A model generated the notes under the pieces. That model worked only from the letters and a program-made list of their open reading frames with translations, searched no databases and had not been told where the DNA came from. Positions 24,153-33,043 of a stretch of 33,493 nt of DNA are shown here, piece after piece (positions within the stretch are counted from its first letter, which is position 1; each line of letters begins with the position of its first letter). The position numbers and the translations under genes are program-made. This DNA is from UBA11373 sp046714175 (GTDB taxonomy: Bacteria; Actinomycetota; Acidimicrobiia; Spongiisociales; UBA11373). Location of the stretch: contig JBKKBI010000014.1 in NCBI GenBank assembly GCA_046714175.1, positions 1-33,493 on the forward strand, given 5' to 3'.

Positions 24153-24944
24153 TCAAGCCGCTCCGGGCTCGATCATCCGATTGCGCAGGCTCAGCACCGA
24201 CTTGGTGTGGATCTGACAGATGCGGGACTCGGTGACGCCGAGAACGTCACCGATCTCGGCCAGGGTCAAACCCTCGTAGTAATACAGAGTGATCACGAGA
24301 CGCTCCCGCTCCGGGAGCCGGTTGATGGCGTCGGTGAGGAAGTAGCGAGTCTCTTGCTGCTCGAATGAGCCTCCCGGCTCGGTGGCCTTGGGGTCGGCCA
24401 GCATCTCCCCGAGCGATGCGGACCCTCGGTCCCCGGGATCGAGCAACTCGTCGAGAGCCACGAAGCCGAGTCCGGCGATCTCCCCCAGCTGGGTTTGCAG
24501 CGTGTCGACCGCGATCCCCATGTGTTCGGCGAGTTCGTCCTCGGTAGCGGAGCGCTTCAGCTTGTGCTCCAGCTCGTCGAGGGAGCGCTGGATCTCCCGC
24601 GCCCGGGCTCGTACCGAGCGCGGGACCCAGTCCAGCGCCCGCAATTCGTCCAGGATCGCCCCCTTGATCCGGTTCACTGCATACGTCTCGAACTTGATGT
24701 TGCGCTCGGGCTCGAACTTGTCGATCGCATCGATCAACCCGAACATCCCGTACGAAATGAGGTCGGATTGCTCGACGCTGCGGGGCAATCCCACACCGAC
24801 GCGTCCGGCGACGAACTTCACCAGGGGCGAGTAATGGATGATCAGGCCCTCGCGAGCCCGCTGCCCGCCGGAGTCCTTGAACTCCGCCCAGAGGCCCCCG
24901 ATCTCCTGCGCGGTTGGTTCAGGCGCGCGGATGCGATCGCTCAT
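24153..24944 (-). CDS. whiG: Sigma-70 family factor of the WhiG/FliA type
   Basis: This 263-residue group 3 sigma factor has region 1.2/2 (LIIHYSPLVKFVAGRVGVGLP, SDLISYGMFGLIDAIDKFEPERNIKFETYAVNRIKGAILDELRALDWVPRSVR), region 3 (ARAREIQRSLDELEHKLKRSATEDELAEHMGI) and region 4 with the helix-turn-helix TLAEIGDVLGVTESRICQIHTKSVLSLR. WhiG controls sporulation in Streptomyces and FliA controls flagella; which genes it serves here is unknown, and adjacent Tad pilus genes are obvious candidates. whiG just upstream of rpsB is a known actinobacterial order. The ATG at 24942-24944 overlaps xerC by 26 nt. An anti-sigma partner (RsiG/FlgM) is not visible in the window. Confidence 0.92.
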   Translation of the reverse strand: MSDRIRAPEPTAQEIGGLWAEFKDSGGQRAREGLIIHYSPLVKFVAGRVGVGLPRSVEQSDLISYGMFGLIDAIDKFEPERNIKFETYAVNRIKGAILDELRALDWVPRSVRARAREIQRSLDELEHKLKRSATEDELAEHMGIAVDTLQTQLGEIAGLGFVALDELLDPGDRGSASLGEMLADPKATEPGGSFEQQETRYFLTDAINRLPERERLVITLYYYEGLTLAEIGDVLGVTESRICQIHTKSVLSLRNRMIEPGAA

Positions 24945-25806
24945 AGGTGGCCTTCAGGTGGTGTCTCGACACGGCAGTGTAAGTCTGGGTGGTGGCCAGT
25001 TCAACGTGACCCAGCAGCTCTTGGACCGTGCGCAGGTCGGCGCCCCGTTCCAACAGGTGGGTGGCAAACGAGTGCCGGAGAGCATGCGGAAAGGTGCCCA
25101 GCCGGCTGCGCACGACCCGGCGCACCCCACGCGGCCCGAGTGCCCCGCCGCGCAGCCCGACCCACAACGCCTCACCCGCTCCGGCACCCGCCAGCGAGGG
25201 CCGGCCGTCAGACAGGTAGCGCTGCACCGCAACCCGGGCCTGGCCGGCGAGGGGAACGACGCGGGTCTTGTCGCCCTTGCCCGCGACGCGAATCAGGTCG
25301 GCACCGACACCGGCCACGGTCAGTCCGGACACCTCGGCCACGCGCAGGCCAGTGCCGTAGAGCACCTCGAGCAAGGCGCGATCCCGCAATGTGACGGGGT
25401 CGGTGTCGGCGATCCCGTCGAGCATCGCCCCCAACGAGCCCGCCGCCAGCGCCCGGGGGAGCCTCATGGGCTTTTTCCGCGCTGGAAGGCCAATCGTGGG
25501 GTCGGCGGCGACCAGGTCGCGCCGGGCGGCATCACCAAAAAAGGAGCGCACTGCCGAGACCTTGCGGGAGATCGACGTGGAGGCGTAGCCGCGGGTGGCG
25601 AGCTGGGCCTGCCATCGCCGCAGAGCCCTTCGATCCACCCCACCCAGATCGGCGATGCCCAGCCGGTCGCAGAACGCGAGGAACTGGGCGAGATCGCGCC
25701 GATACGCCTCACGGGTGTGAGGGGACAGGTTCCGCTCCGCGGCGGCGCGACCGAGAAACCCGGCTATTGCGGGCTCGGCCCAGCCCGGAAGCTCGGGGAT
25801 GGTCAC
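24919..25806 (-). CDS. xerC: Tyrosine recombinase XerC/XerD type
   Basis: This 295-residue recombinase has an N-terminal SAM-like DNA-binding domain (about 10-100) and a complete catalytic set: R155 (GTGLRVAEV), K177 (AGKGDKTR), H241-x-x-R244 (HALRHSFATHLLERGADLRTV), H267 (LLGHVEL) and Y276 (TQTYTAVS). Length and context (beside whiG in a core region, no att-like repeats or cargo seen) favour the chromosome-dimer resolvase over a phage integrase. Whether it is XerC or XerD cannot be decided here. The start is the GTG at 25804-25806; the ribosome-binding site is weak. Confidence 0.92.
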   Translation of the reverse strand: MTIPELPGWAEPAIAGFLGRAAAERNLSPHTREAYRRDLAQFLAFCDRLGIADLGGVDRRALRRWQAQLATRGYASTSISRKVSAVRSFFGDAARRDLVAADPTIGLPARKKPMRLPRALAAGSLGAMLDGIADTDPVTLRDRALLEVLYGTGLRVAEVSGLTVAGVGADLIRVAGKGDKTRVVPLAGQARVAVQRYLSDGRPSLAGAGAGEALWVGLRGGALGPRGVRRVVRSRLGTFPHALRHSFATHLLERGADLRTVQELLGHVELATTQTYTAVSRHHLKATYERSHPRA

Positions 25807-25855
25807 CGGCCCATCGTGGCCGGGGAGGCCGTCCGGGTCAACGACCCGCCAGCGA

Positions 25856-26764
25856 TCACAGCAGGACCCGGGCCACCCGGATCATCGCCGGACCCAGCAG
25901 AACCACGAAGAGCGCCGGAAAGATGCACACCACGAGCGGGAACACGATCTTGACCGGGATCTTCATCGCGGTCTCTTCGGCGCGCTGGCGGCGCTTCATC
26001 CGCAGCTCGCCCGATTGGATTCGCAGCACTCGGGCCACGGGGAGGCCGAACTGCTCCGCCTGGGTCAGCGCGAGGATGAAGTGGCGCAGCTCGGGAACAT
26101 CGGTTCGCGTCAAAAGGCGCTTCAGCGACTCGGACCGCGGCACCCCCACTTTGATCTCTGCCAGTACCCGGGTCAGCTCTTCCGCCATTGGCCCGTCGCC
26201 GCTCGCCGCCACCCGGGAGAGCGCGGCGTCAAAGCCAAGTCCGGCTTCCACGCTTATGGTGAGCTGATCGAGAGTGTCGGGCAGCTCGCGCAGGATCAAC
26301 TCCTGCCGATCGCGCCCCTTGCCGTAGAGGATGACGTCGGGCGCCAGGTAGCCGAGCAACCATCCCGTGGTGGTGAAGGCCACAGTCGTCAGCAACGATC
26401 CCCTGGAAGCGGTGTAGGTGGCGAGCGCTCCAAGCAGGGCCAGGGTGATCTTGACCGCGAGCGCCCGCTCCAGGGTCCACGAGCGGGGTGATCCTGCGAG
26501 CCGGATGTGCCGATCGAGGGACTCGACCCAGCCCCGCGGAGTGATACGACGCACCCCTTGGGCAACGCCCCGCACCAGCGGGAGTAGCAGCCGGTCGATC
26601 GCGCCCACCCGCAGCTCCTGGCGCCGCCCGTCATACCCGACTTCGCCGGCGGCCCCCGCGGCGCGGCTCCGTCGCGGCGCCGTCACCCCCCAAGCGAGCA
26701 TCGGCAGCGCCGCCACCACCAGGGCTGCCGCACCCACCACCTGCCAGGGGACCCCGAGGAGCAT
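25856..26764 (-). CDS. tadC: TadC, inner-membrane platform protein of the Tad pilus
   Basis: This 302-residue type II secretion F (GspF/PilC-like) protein has hydrophobic spans at about 7-27, 90-110, 113-130 and 275-298, and a cytoplasmic T2SSF domain (LPDTLDQLTISVEAGLGFDAAL through RAEETAMKIPVKIVFPLV). With TadB it forms the membrane platform for the TadA ATPase. The ATG at 26762-26764 overlaps the tadB stop by one base (TGATG), with GTGGAG upstream. The same frame is open up to 27709 inside tadB, but that part is out-of-frame shadow. Confidence 0.93.
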   Translation of the reverse strand: MLLGVPWQVVGAAALVVAALPMLAWGVTAPRRSRAAGAAGEVGYDGRRQELRVGAIDRLLLPLVRGVAQGVRRITPRGWVESLDRHIRLAGSPRSWTLERALAVKITLALLGALATYTASRGSLLTTVAFTTTGWLLGYLAPDVILYGKGRDRQELILRELPDTLDQLTISVEAGLGFDAALSRVAASGDGPMAEELTRVLAEIKVGVPRSESLKRLLTRTDVPELRHFILALTQAEQFGLPVARVLRIQSGELRMKRRQRAEETAMKIPVKIVFPLVVCIFPALFVVLLGPAMIRVARVLL

Positions 26765-28668
26765 CAGAACTCCACCCGGACGATCTTCCGAATCCACAGC
26801 GACCCGGCAAGCATCAGCGCGGCGGCGCCTGCAAGCATGATCTTGCCGATGCCGGTGTCGGTCAGCTCCGCCAGATAGTCGGGACTGATCGTGGCGATGA
26901 GCCCGGCGATGGCAAACGGGAGACCCACGAGAATGTACGCCGACAAGCGGCCCTCGGCGCTCAGTGCCCGAATCTGGCGCCGGATCATGTTGCGATCCCG
27001 AATCGTCCCGGTGACCGTATCGAGCACTTCGGCCAAGTTGCCTCCCACCTCCCGCTGGATCTCGATGGCTTCCACCACCCATCCCAGGTCCTCGTCGTCG
27101 AGCCGCTGCGCCATCGCCCGCAGCGACTCCTCCAGCGCGCGGCCGAGACGATTCTCCACCACCACCCGGTTGAATTCCTCCGAGGTCGGGGCAGGCGACT
27201 CGGCGGCAACGGTGGCGATGGCCTGGACCAAGCCGTAACCGGCGCGCAAGCTGCCGGCGATCGTCTGCAGGGTCCCCTCCAACTGATCGCCAAAGGCGCG
27301 ACGGCGCCGGCGTGCCAGCATTCCGAGGATGGCACGCGGCAACAGCGCAGCCAGGCCCCCGAAGAGCACCGCCCCAAACAGCCCGGCGAGTACCAATCCG
27401 GAAGTGACGCCAACGACGACTGCCGTAGCAGCAACGACAACGAACTCCCCGGGCCTGATGGCGAGCCCGGCGCGCTCCAGGGCGGAGTCGATCCCGCCCC
27501 GCCGGGACCGGCGCGCCACCCGATCCCCCAACGCCTTGGCACCCCGTCCCGCCCGGGCGAGCAGGCCGGTACGAGGGGCCGGAGCGAACGCAACCACACT
27601 CTCCAGTGGGAACGACACCGCGTCTTCGGACCGCTCTCCTCGCGAGGTGAGCCACAGGGTGATCACCGCGCCGAGAAACACCATGGCGATCCCCGCCGGT
27701 AGCGTCCATTGCTCGCCGAGGCGCGACGGAGTGGCGATCGTCGCCACCGGCGGGGGCGGGGCGCCAAAGTCCTCCGGCGGTTGCACCGGATCGGAGGTTC
27801 CGATCACCGAACCGGTAGCCACATCCAGGCGCCGGGAGGCAGAGAGGACGCCATCCGGCCCGTTCACGAACACGTCGATGGTCACCACGCCGGTGGCTGG
27901 CGTGTTGAACCTGAGGCGGTACCGCCCGGTGAGTTCCGCAGCAACGGCCTCATACGCGCCCGCAAGACCATCGGCGTCGGCGGCCGTCGTCACCGCACCG
28001 GCTGCCAGGGTCTGCAGGGCACTCGGGGCCGTCTCTGCGGTCTGGAGCGCCACGGCGTGCAACTCGACTCCTGCAGCAACGACCGCGGCGCGAGCCTCGT
28101 CCAGGCTGGCGGAACTGGCAGTGTCCCCGCCATCGGAGAGCACGATCAGCACATGGCGGGAGTCGGCCGCAGTGAACAGCTCTGTGGCGGTCACGACCGC
28201 GTCATAGAGAGCCGTGTCACCCTGGGCGATGAGTCCGCCTATCGCCGCAGTCACGACGCTGCGATCGGCGCCAACCGGAGCCAGCACCTCGGCGCGGCTG
28301 CCAAAGGCGACCACCCCGATCCGAGCAGTATCGGGCAGCCGGTTCACGAACGCGATCGCTGCGACACGGGCCTGATCCAGTGGTTCTCCCTCCATGCTCC
28401 CCGACACATCCATGACGACCACGACCTCCATCGCGTCGCGGACCAGCGCGTACACATCGGCATCGACCCGGATACCATCGACCACAACGGCGAAGTCGGC
28501 GGCGGTGGGAGAAGCCGCCACCACGTCCGCCGGCAATGCGACCACGACCGAGACCTCGGGAGCCGCCGTGGCGTCCACGGAGACGATCTCTATGGAGTCG
28601 GCAGCCAGTACGCCCGGGGCTACTGCGAGCATCAATGCGAGGACCGGGAGGAGGCCGAGCCGCTTCAT
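26764..28668 (-). CDS. tadB: VWA-TadB fusion, Tad pilus platform protein with extracellular von Willebrand A domain
   Basis: This 634-residue protein joins two modules. Residues 1-22 are a signal peptide. Residues about 80-250 form a von Willebrand factor A domain with a complete MIDAS metal site: D87-S89-S91 (DVSGSM), T152 (GDTALYD) and D179 (LSDGGD). A beta-rich stretch and Pro-rich linker lead to a membrane span at 325-341. The C-terminal half (about 400-634) is a TadB-type T2SSF protein with spans at 408-446 and 578-626 and the core LEGTLQTIAGSLRAGYGLVQAI. Ordinary TadB proteins have about 300 residues and no VWA domain. The VWA part should face the cell exterior. The start ATG overlaps the tadA stop (ATGA). 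Confidence 0.93.
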   Translation of the reverse strand: MKRLGLLPVLALMLAVAPGVLAADSIEIVSVDATAAPEVSVVVALPADVVAASPTAADFAVVVDGIRVDADVYALVRDAMEVVVVMDVSGSMEGEPLDQARVAAIAFVNRLPDTARIGVVAFGSRAEVLAPVGADRSVVTAAIGGLIAQGDTALYDAVVTATELFTAADSRHVLIVLSDGGDTASSASLDEARAAVVAAGVELHAVALQTAETAPSALQTLAAGAVTTAADADGLAGAYEAVAAELTGRYRLRFNTPATGVVTIDVFVNGPDGVLSASRRLDVATGSVIGTSDPVQPPEDFGAPPPPVATIATPSRLGEQWTLPAGIAMVFLGAVITLWLTSRGERSEDAVSFPLESVVAFAPAPRTGLLARAGRGAKALGDRVARRSRRGGIDSALERAGLAIRPGEFVVVAATAVVVGVTSGLVLAGLFGAVLFGGLAALLPRAILGMLARRRRRAFGDQLEGTLQTIAGSLRAGYGLVQAIATVAAESPAPTSEEFNRVVVENRLGRALEESLRAMAQRLDDEDLGWVVEAIEIQREVGGNLAEVLDTVTGTIRDRNMIRRQIRALSAEGRLSAYILVGLPFAIAGLIATISPDYLAELTDTGIGKIMLAGAAALMLAGSLWIRKIVRVEF

Positions 28669-30038
28669 GCCACCTTCTCCGCCGAGGTGGCGAACAGATC
28701 CCCGGTGAGCGGCAACCCGGCCTCGGCCAGTTTGTCGGCGAACTTGGGGCGAATCCCGGTGGCGACGACTCCGCCGATGACCTTGCCCTGGTCGTCGACT
28801 CCCCGCTTGTGGAATCGGAAGACGTCCTGCATGGTGATGATGTCGCCCTCCATGCCCACGACCTCGGTGACCTGGGTGATGCGCCGGGTGCCGTCGCTGA
28901 GACGGCTGAGCTGGATGATCAGGCTCACCGCCGAGGAGATGTACTCCCGGATCGCTGTCACCGGAATGTCCAACCCGGCCATGAGCACCATGGTTTCCAG
29001 ACGGCTGAGGGCGTCGCGCGGGGTGTTGGCGTGAAGTGTCGACATCGACCCCTCATGTCCGGTGTTCATCGCCTGGAGCATGTCCAGCGCCTCGGCGCCG
29101 CGGACCTCACCGACGATGATCCGGTCGGGCCGCATGCGCAACGAGTTCCGCACCAGATCGCGAATGGTCACCAGACCCCGACCCTCCACGTTCGGTGGCC
29201 GGCTCTCCAGGCGCACGACGTGCTCCTGGAGTAACTGCAACTCGACGGCATCCTCGATGGTCACGATGCGCTCATCGGCAGGAACGAACCCGGACATCAC
29301 GTTGAGCAGCGTGGTCTTGCCGGAGCCGGTGCCTCCGGAGATAAGGATGTTGAGCTTGCCGCGGACACAATGGTCGAGCAGCGTCGCCATGGCTGGAGTG
29401 ACCGTGTTGAGCGCGATCAGATCGTCCACCCGGTACGGATCGGCAGCGAACTTGCGGATGGTCAGCGAGGCGCCGTCCACGGCGAGCGGCGGAATGATGG
29501 CATTGACCCGGGACCCATCGGGCAGCCGGGCATCGACCATGGGCGACGACTCATCGATGCGACGGCCGACGCTCGCCACGATCCGATCGATCACCTGGCG
29601 AAGGTGCTCTTCGGTGGCGAAACGCGAGCTGGTGCGGCTGATCTTGCCTTTGCGCTCCACGAAGATTGGTCCAGTCGAGTTGACCATGACTTCTGTGATC
29701 TCGCGGTCTTCAAGGAAGCGCTGGATCGGCCCATAACCGAGGATGTCTTCGCTGATCTCCGCCGCAATGCGCTCGCGCTCCGATGCGGAAAGCGGAATCT
29801 CCGTCTCCGCGAGGAACCGCTCCAGCTCGTGAACCACTGCCGTCTTCAGTTCGGCCTCGCCCATGGTGGCGTCGATCGTGCGCGACTCGAGCTTGCCGTA
29901 AAGGGCTTCCTTCGCCTTCGATTTGAAGTCAGCGAGAGGATCGGGACCGGAACGGAAGGCCCCCGGCTCCTCGACCGCAGAGATTTCCGGAGGGACGAAC
30001 TCGCCGTTGACAGCCTGCAGACGCTCGCTCAGTTTCAT
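28665..30038 (-). CDS. tadA: TadA/CpaF, secretion ATPase of the Tad pilus
   Basis: This 457-residue hexameric ATPase of the type II/IV secretion superfamily powers pilus assembly and, in other species, retraction. An N-terminal domain (about 60-200) precedes Walker A GGTGSGKT (235-242), the Asp box TIEDAVELQL (260-269), Walker B RIIVGEVRG with Glu311, and the His box MSTLHANTPRDAL (332-344). It is cytoplasmic and docks on TadB/TadC. The ATG at 30036-30038 overlaps the cpaE stop by one base (TGATG). Confidence 0.96.
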   Translation of the reverse strand: MKLSERLQAVNGEFVPPEISAVEEPGAFRSGPDPLADFKSKAKEALYGKLESRTIDATMGEAELKTAVVHELERFLAETEIPLSASERERIAAEISEDILGYGPIQRFLEDREITEVMVNSTGPIFVERKGKISRTSSRFATEEHLRQVIDRIVASVGRRIDESSPMVDARLPDGSRVNAIIPPLAVDGASLTIRKFAADPYRVDDLIALNTVTPAMATLLDHCVRGKLNILISGGTGSGKTTLLNVMSGFVPADERIVTIEDAVELQLLQEHVVRLESRPPNVEGRGLVTIRDLVRNSLRMRPDRIIVGEVRGAEALDMLQAMNTGHEGSMSTLHANTPRDALSRLETMVLMAGLDIPVTAIREYISSAVSLIIQLSRLSDGTRRITQVTEVVGMEGDIITMQDVFRFHKRGVDDQGKVIGGVVATGIRPKFADKLAEAGLPLTGDLFATSAEKVA

Positions 30039-31222
30039 CAGGCGCTCCGTTTCAGCGGTTGATGGACAATCGCGGTCGGAGCGCCGGTGAGGCGCTCGAC
30101 GAGTTCGCAGATCTTGCGGGATACGGGGCTCTTCGGATTGCTCAGGATGATCGGCTTGCCCTCGTTGAGGGTCACCGGAACCTGCTTCGAGAGTGGGATC
30201 TCCAGGTCAACCGCCAGCCCGGCCTGGGTGGCCACCTGGAGCATGCTCATCCCCACGCGTGCATCAGCGCGGTTGAGCAGAAAGTGGCGCCGGGCCTTCT
30301 TCATGCCAAGCCGATCGAAGGCGCGGATCACCTTGTTGAGATGACGCACGCTCGGCACGTCCATGTCGGCGAGAAAGACCACGTCGGAAGACAAGTCGAG
30401 AGTCGCCAAGGTGTGCTCGCTGAGACCCGCCGCGGTATCGACCACCACATGGTCGAACTCGGCGGCAAGGAGGCTGATGATCTGCTGCACTGCGTCCACG
30501 CTCACCATCTCCCCTTTGTGGGGCTCGTCGGGGGCACACAGGACGTACAGGTCGGACGAGTGGTGCGTCAGAAACACCTTCAGGGTCGTGATGTCGAGTG
30601 GCCCGGGAGTGGCCACCGCGTCGTAGATGGTGTGACGCGGCTTGAGCCCGAGGGCGTAGGCGACATCACCGAACTGCAAGTCGAGGTCGACGAGGACCAC
30701 GCCACGCGGTGCGACCGCGGCCAATCCGACCGCCAGGTTTGTGCTCAGCACAGTCTTGCCGGCGCCACCCTTCGGCGAGAGCACGGTCGTGACCAGACTC
30801 CGGCTGGGAGCACGCTCGGTCGACGTGGGGGACACCTCGCGGCTGAGCCGGCGCTCGGCGGCGACCATCGCCCGCCCGATGGCGACCCGGATGGCATCGT
30901 CGTCCGACGACTTGGTGAGCAAGGCGCGGACCCCGGCGGCAAGGGCAGCATCGACATCCAGGCCGCCGCTGTGAATCAGCACCACCTCGACATCGGTGTC
31001 AGCGGCATCGATCGTCTGCGCCAGCCGGAGCAGCACCTTGTCCACCAGTCCTGGCCCGAGCACCACGACTGCGGGGCGCGTCCACAGTACGGCCTCGATC
31101 CCGCCGGTGTCTGCGACCGGCTGGGTCCACAGGCGCAGACGTTCGCGCACCCCTTCGACCAGCGCCCCTTGGACCTTGCGGGCGACCGCATCGGTGCTGC
31201 CGACCAAGAGGATCGGTCTCAC
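30038..31222 (-). CDS. cpaE: CpaE/TadZ, pilus-localising ATPase with pseudo-receiver domain
   Basis: This 394-residue protein has an N-terminal response-regulator-like fold (1-120) in which the phospho-acceptor position reads VVVLGPGLVD, so the usual Asp is absent. The C-terminal ParA/MinD-type ATPase follows: deviant Walker A KGGAGKT (151-157), VLVDLDLQFGD and FDHVVVDTAAGL. CpaE/TadZ places the Tad machine at the cell pole and recruits TadA. The start is the GTG at 31220-31222, overlapping the cpaB stop by 4 nt. Confidence 0.93.
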   Translation of the reverse strand: MRPILLVGSTDAVARKVQGALVEGVRERLRLWTQPVADTGGIEAVLWTRPAVVVLGPGLVDKVLLRLAQTIDAADTDVEVVLIHSGGLDVDAALAAGVRALLTKSSDDDAIRVAIGRAMVAAERRLSREVSPTSTERAPSRSLVTTVLSPKGGAGKTVLSTNLAVGLAAVAPRGVVLVDLDLQFGDVAYALGLKPRHTIYDAVATPGPLDITTLKVFLTHHSSDLYVLCAPDEPHKGEMVSVDAVQQIISLLAAEFDHVVVDTAAGLSEHTLATLDLSSDVVFLADMDVPSVRHLNKVIRAFDRLGMKKARRHFLLNRADARVGMSMLQVATQAGLAVDLEIPLSKQVPVTLNEGKPIILSNPKSPVSRKICELVERLTGAPTAIVHQPLKRSA

Positions 31223-32064
31223 TGCTGGTACACCGTCGCCCGGGTCACGATATCGGTGACCGTGTCTGGGGCGTCGGGTCCTTCGGCCGCCAGCCAGATG
31301 AAGCCGTGCTCGGCGGTGAACACGATGCGCTCCACCGCATGTGCCGTGCCGGCCAGAGTGATGAGAAGATTGCCGGTTGGCGCCAGCGCCGGAGCATCGT
31401 CAGGGAGGTCCTCGACCGCCGCCCGGGGCAACTGCTCGACCTGGACCGCGGTCACCAGTACGCCGTGGAGGATGAGCCCGGTGGACGTCGGCGATCGCAC
31501 CGCCGATCCCTCACTCCCACCCTCCCCCCCGGTCGTGCCGAGGAAGATCTCGGCAGGGTCGATCACCTCACCAGGAGCGAGGTCGTTCGGCTCGAACGTG
31601 TTGAGGTCGAAGGGCGCGAAGGAGGCGATGACAGCTACCACGTCACCCGGAACCAGCTGGCCACCGAGCGCCCGCTCCGCCGGCACCGAGATGGTCACCT
31701 CGAGATGATCTGAGGGGGCCTCGATCCGGGTGCTTGCGGCGAGGCTTTCGGCGGCGACAAAACGCGAGGTGACGACTTGCTCGCCGGGGAACAGATCTGT
31801 GGCCGCCACCCGGTCGGCGAGGGCCGACAGGTCGGCGACGCTTCCCTCGGCTGCGACCTTGAGCGGCACCCGCTCCAGCCGCACCGAGCCGTTGAGCAGA
31901 CTCGCCGGGACTCCCTGCGCGATGGGACGGTCGACGACGAGCACTTCGACCAACTCCTCGCCGGCAAGGGCGCGGTCCTCGGCCCCGCGGACGTAGCCGA
32001 CGAGAAGCAGCGTGCCCAGGGCGGCCACTGCGACCGCCCCGATGATTCCGATGGCTCTGCGCAT
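31219..32064 (-). CDS. cpaB: CpaB/RcpC-like SAF-domain pilus assembly protein
   Basis: This 281-residue protein has an N-terminal membrane anchor (residues 4-24), then a SAF/CpaB domain (LVVDRPIAQGVPASLLNGSVRLERVP through LFPGEQVVTSRF) and an RcpC-like C-terminal part with LEVTISVPAERALGGQLVPGDVVAVIA. A Gly/Glu-rich loop (GTTGGEGGSEGS) interrupts the second half. It stays outside the membrane and is thought to interact with the pilus base or peptidoglycan. The ATG at 32062-32064 has AGGAAAGGGG upstream. It is separated from tadG by 13 nt. Confidence 0.9.
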   Translation of the reverse strand: MRRAIGIIGAVAVAALGTLLLVGYVRGAEDRALAGEELVEVLVVDRPIAQGVPASLLNGSVRLERVPLKVAAEGSVADLSALADRVAATDLFPGEQVVTSRFVAAESLAASTRIEAPSDHLEVTISVPAERALGGQLVPGDVVAVIASFAPFDLNTFEPNDLAPGEVIDPAEIFLGTTGGEGGSEGSAVRSPTSTGLILHGVLVTAVQVEQLPRAAVEDLPDDAPALAPTGNLLITLAGTAHAVERIVFTAEHGFIWLAAEGPDAPDTVTDIVTRATVYQQ

Positions 32065-32077
32065 GGGTGCCCCTTTC

Positions 32078-33043
32078 CTATTCGGTGAGCTTGACGATCA
32101 CGATGCCGCGGTTGTCTCCGCCCACTTCCCCATCGTGGACGACACCGGAGGTGAAGTACCCGGACACGCAGCGCTCGTCGCCGCGACACGGGGCGTTGAA
32201 GCGGAATTGGCCGCCGAAGTTGTATCCGGTGATCACGAAGAGGGCGAAGCCGGCGATGTGGTAGTCGCCGCCCGAGCCGACCCCGACGATGTCATCGAAG
32301 ATCGGCAACGGCACCGGGGTGCCGAAGAGCCCCGAGAGGTCGGAAGTGTTGCATCCGGTGGTAGGAGAGGCACCAGGGTCTGCCTGCACCCAGTTGCCGG
32401 TGGCGAGGTCCAACTCGCAGCCGGACACGGTGCCGAGCCAGCCGAATCCGCCGGAGAGGAAGCCGTCGCCATCGGTGTCCTGCCCTGCTTGGGCATTGCA
32501 CGGCTCGGTGTTGTTCCCGTCGTGAAAGTAGAGAATGCGCGCCGGGGTGGGCACCGGAGTGCCCAGCGGGAACTCACACTCGGAGATGATGAGTGGGAGG
32601 ACATTGCGCATCGACGACGGGAATCCCCACACCGCGGTGGCCGCAGCGCGAATCGTGGACCCATCGAATCCGATGACTTCGGCGAAGAACGGTTCGAACA
32701 CCCGCCCGCCATCGGTGTCGAGGGTGGAGGTGATGACCCGGACACTGCGCCCCACGGCATCGAGGACGACGTCGTCGATGGCTGCAGCTCCGTCGCGGGC
32801 ATTGGCCGAAGCCATGGCCGCGGCGATCGCCTTGGCAGTGGCCCGATCGCACGAGATCACACCGAGAGCGCAGTCTTCGGCGATCGCCAGGGCGGCAGCA
32901 TCGGCGCCGTTGCTCAATTGGCGGCGTTCGTCGTACATGGCCCCCACGTCGACGGCGAGTCCAAGAAAGCCGAACAGGACGACGACCACCACGGCGGTGA
33001 ACACTCCGACCGCTCCGTCCTGGCGGTTCGTCAGCCGCTGCAT
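32078..33043 (-). CDS. tadG: TadG-like minor pilin / pseudopilin
   Basis: This 321-residue protein begins with a TadE/G-type N-terminus (QDGAVGVFTAVVVVVLFGFLGLAVDVGAMYDERRQLSNGADAAALA), a membrane anchor followed by the typical amphipathic helix. The exported C-terminal part contains about eight cysteines and a DTDGDG loop (189-194) resembling a calcium-binding site. Its TadE neighbour, cpaB context and the RNVLPL block support the TadG call; the C-terminal half is not recognisable beyond this. The ATG at 33041-33043 overlaps tadE by 13 nt. Confidence 0.85.
   Translation of the reverse strand: MQRLTNRQDGAVGVFTAVVVVVLFGFLGLAVDVGAMYDERRQLSNGADAAALAIAEDCALGVISCDRATAKAIAAAMASANARDGAAAIDDVVLDAVGRSVRVITSTLDTDGGRVFEPFFAEVIGFDGSTIRAAATAVWGFPSSMRNVLPLIISECEFPLGTPVPTPARILYFHDGNNTEPCNAQAGQDTDGDGFLSGGFGWLGTVSGCELDLATGNWVQADPGASPTTGCNTSDLSGLFGTPVPLPIFDDIVGVGSGGDYHIAGFALFVITGYNFGGQFRFNAPCRGDERCVSGYFTSGVVHDGEVGGDNRGIVIVKLTE

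Noticed and set aside
24919..25806. Phage or integron integrase, signalling a mobile element
   Set aside because: Size and motifs fit a chromosomal Xer recombinase, neighbours are core genes, and no att repeats, excisionase or cargo are visible.
26765..27709. Upstream extension of the tadC frame
   Set aside because: It lies out of frame inside tadB and is arginine/glycine-rich shadow; tadC has a good ATG with a ribosome-binding site at 26764.
30059..31708. Plus-strand frame opposite cpaE and cpaB
   Set aside because: No domain and both minus-strand genes are well supported by motifs.
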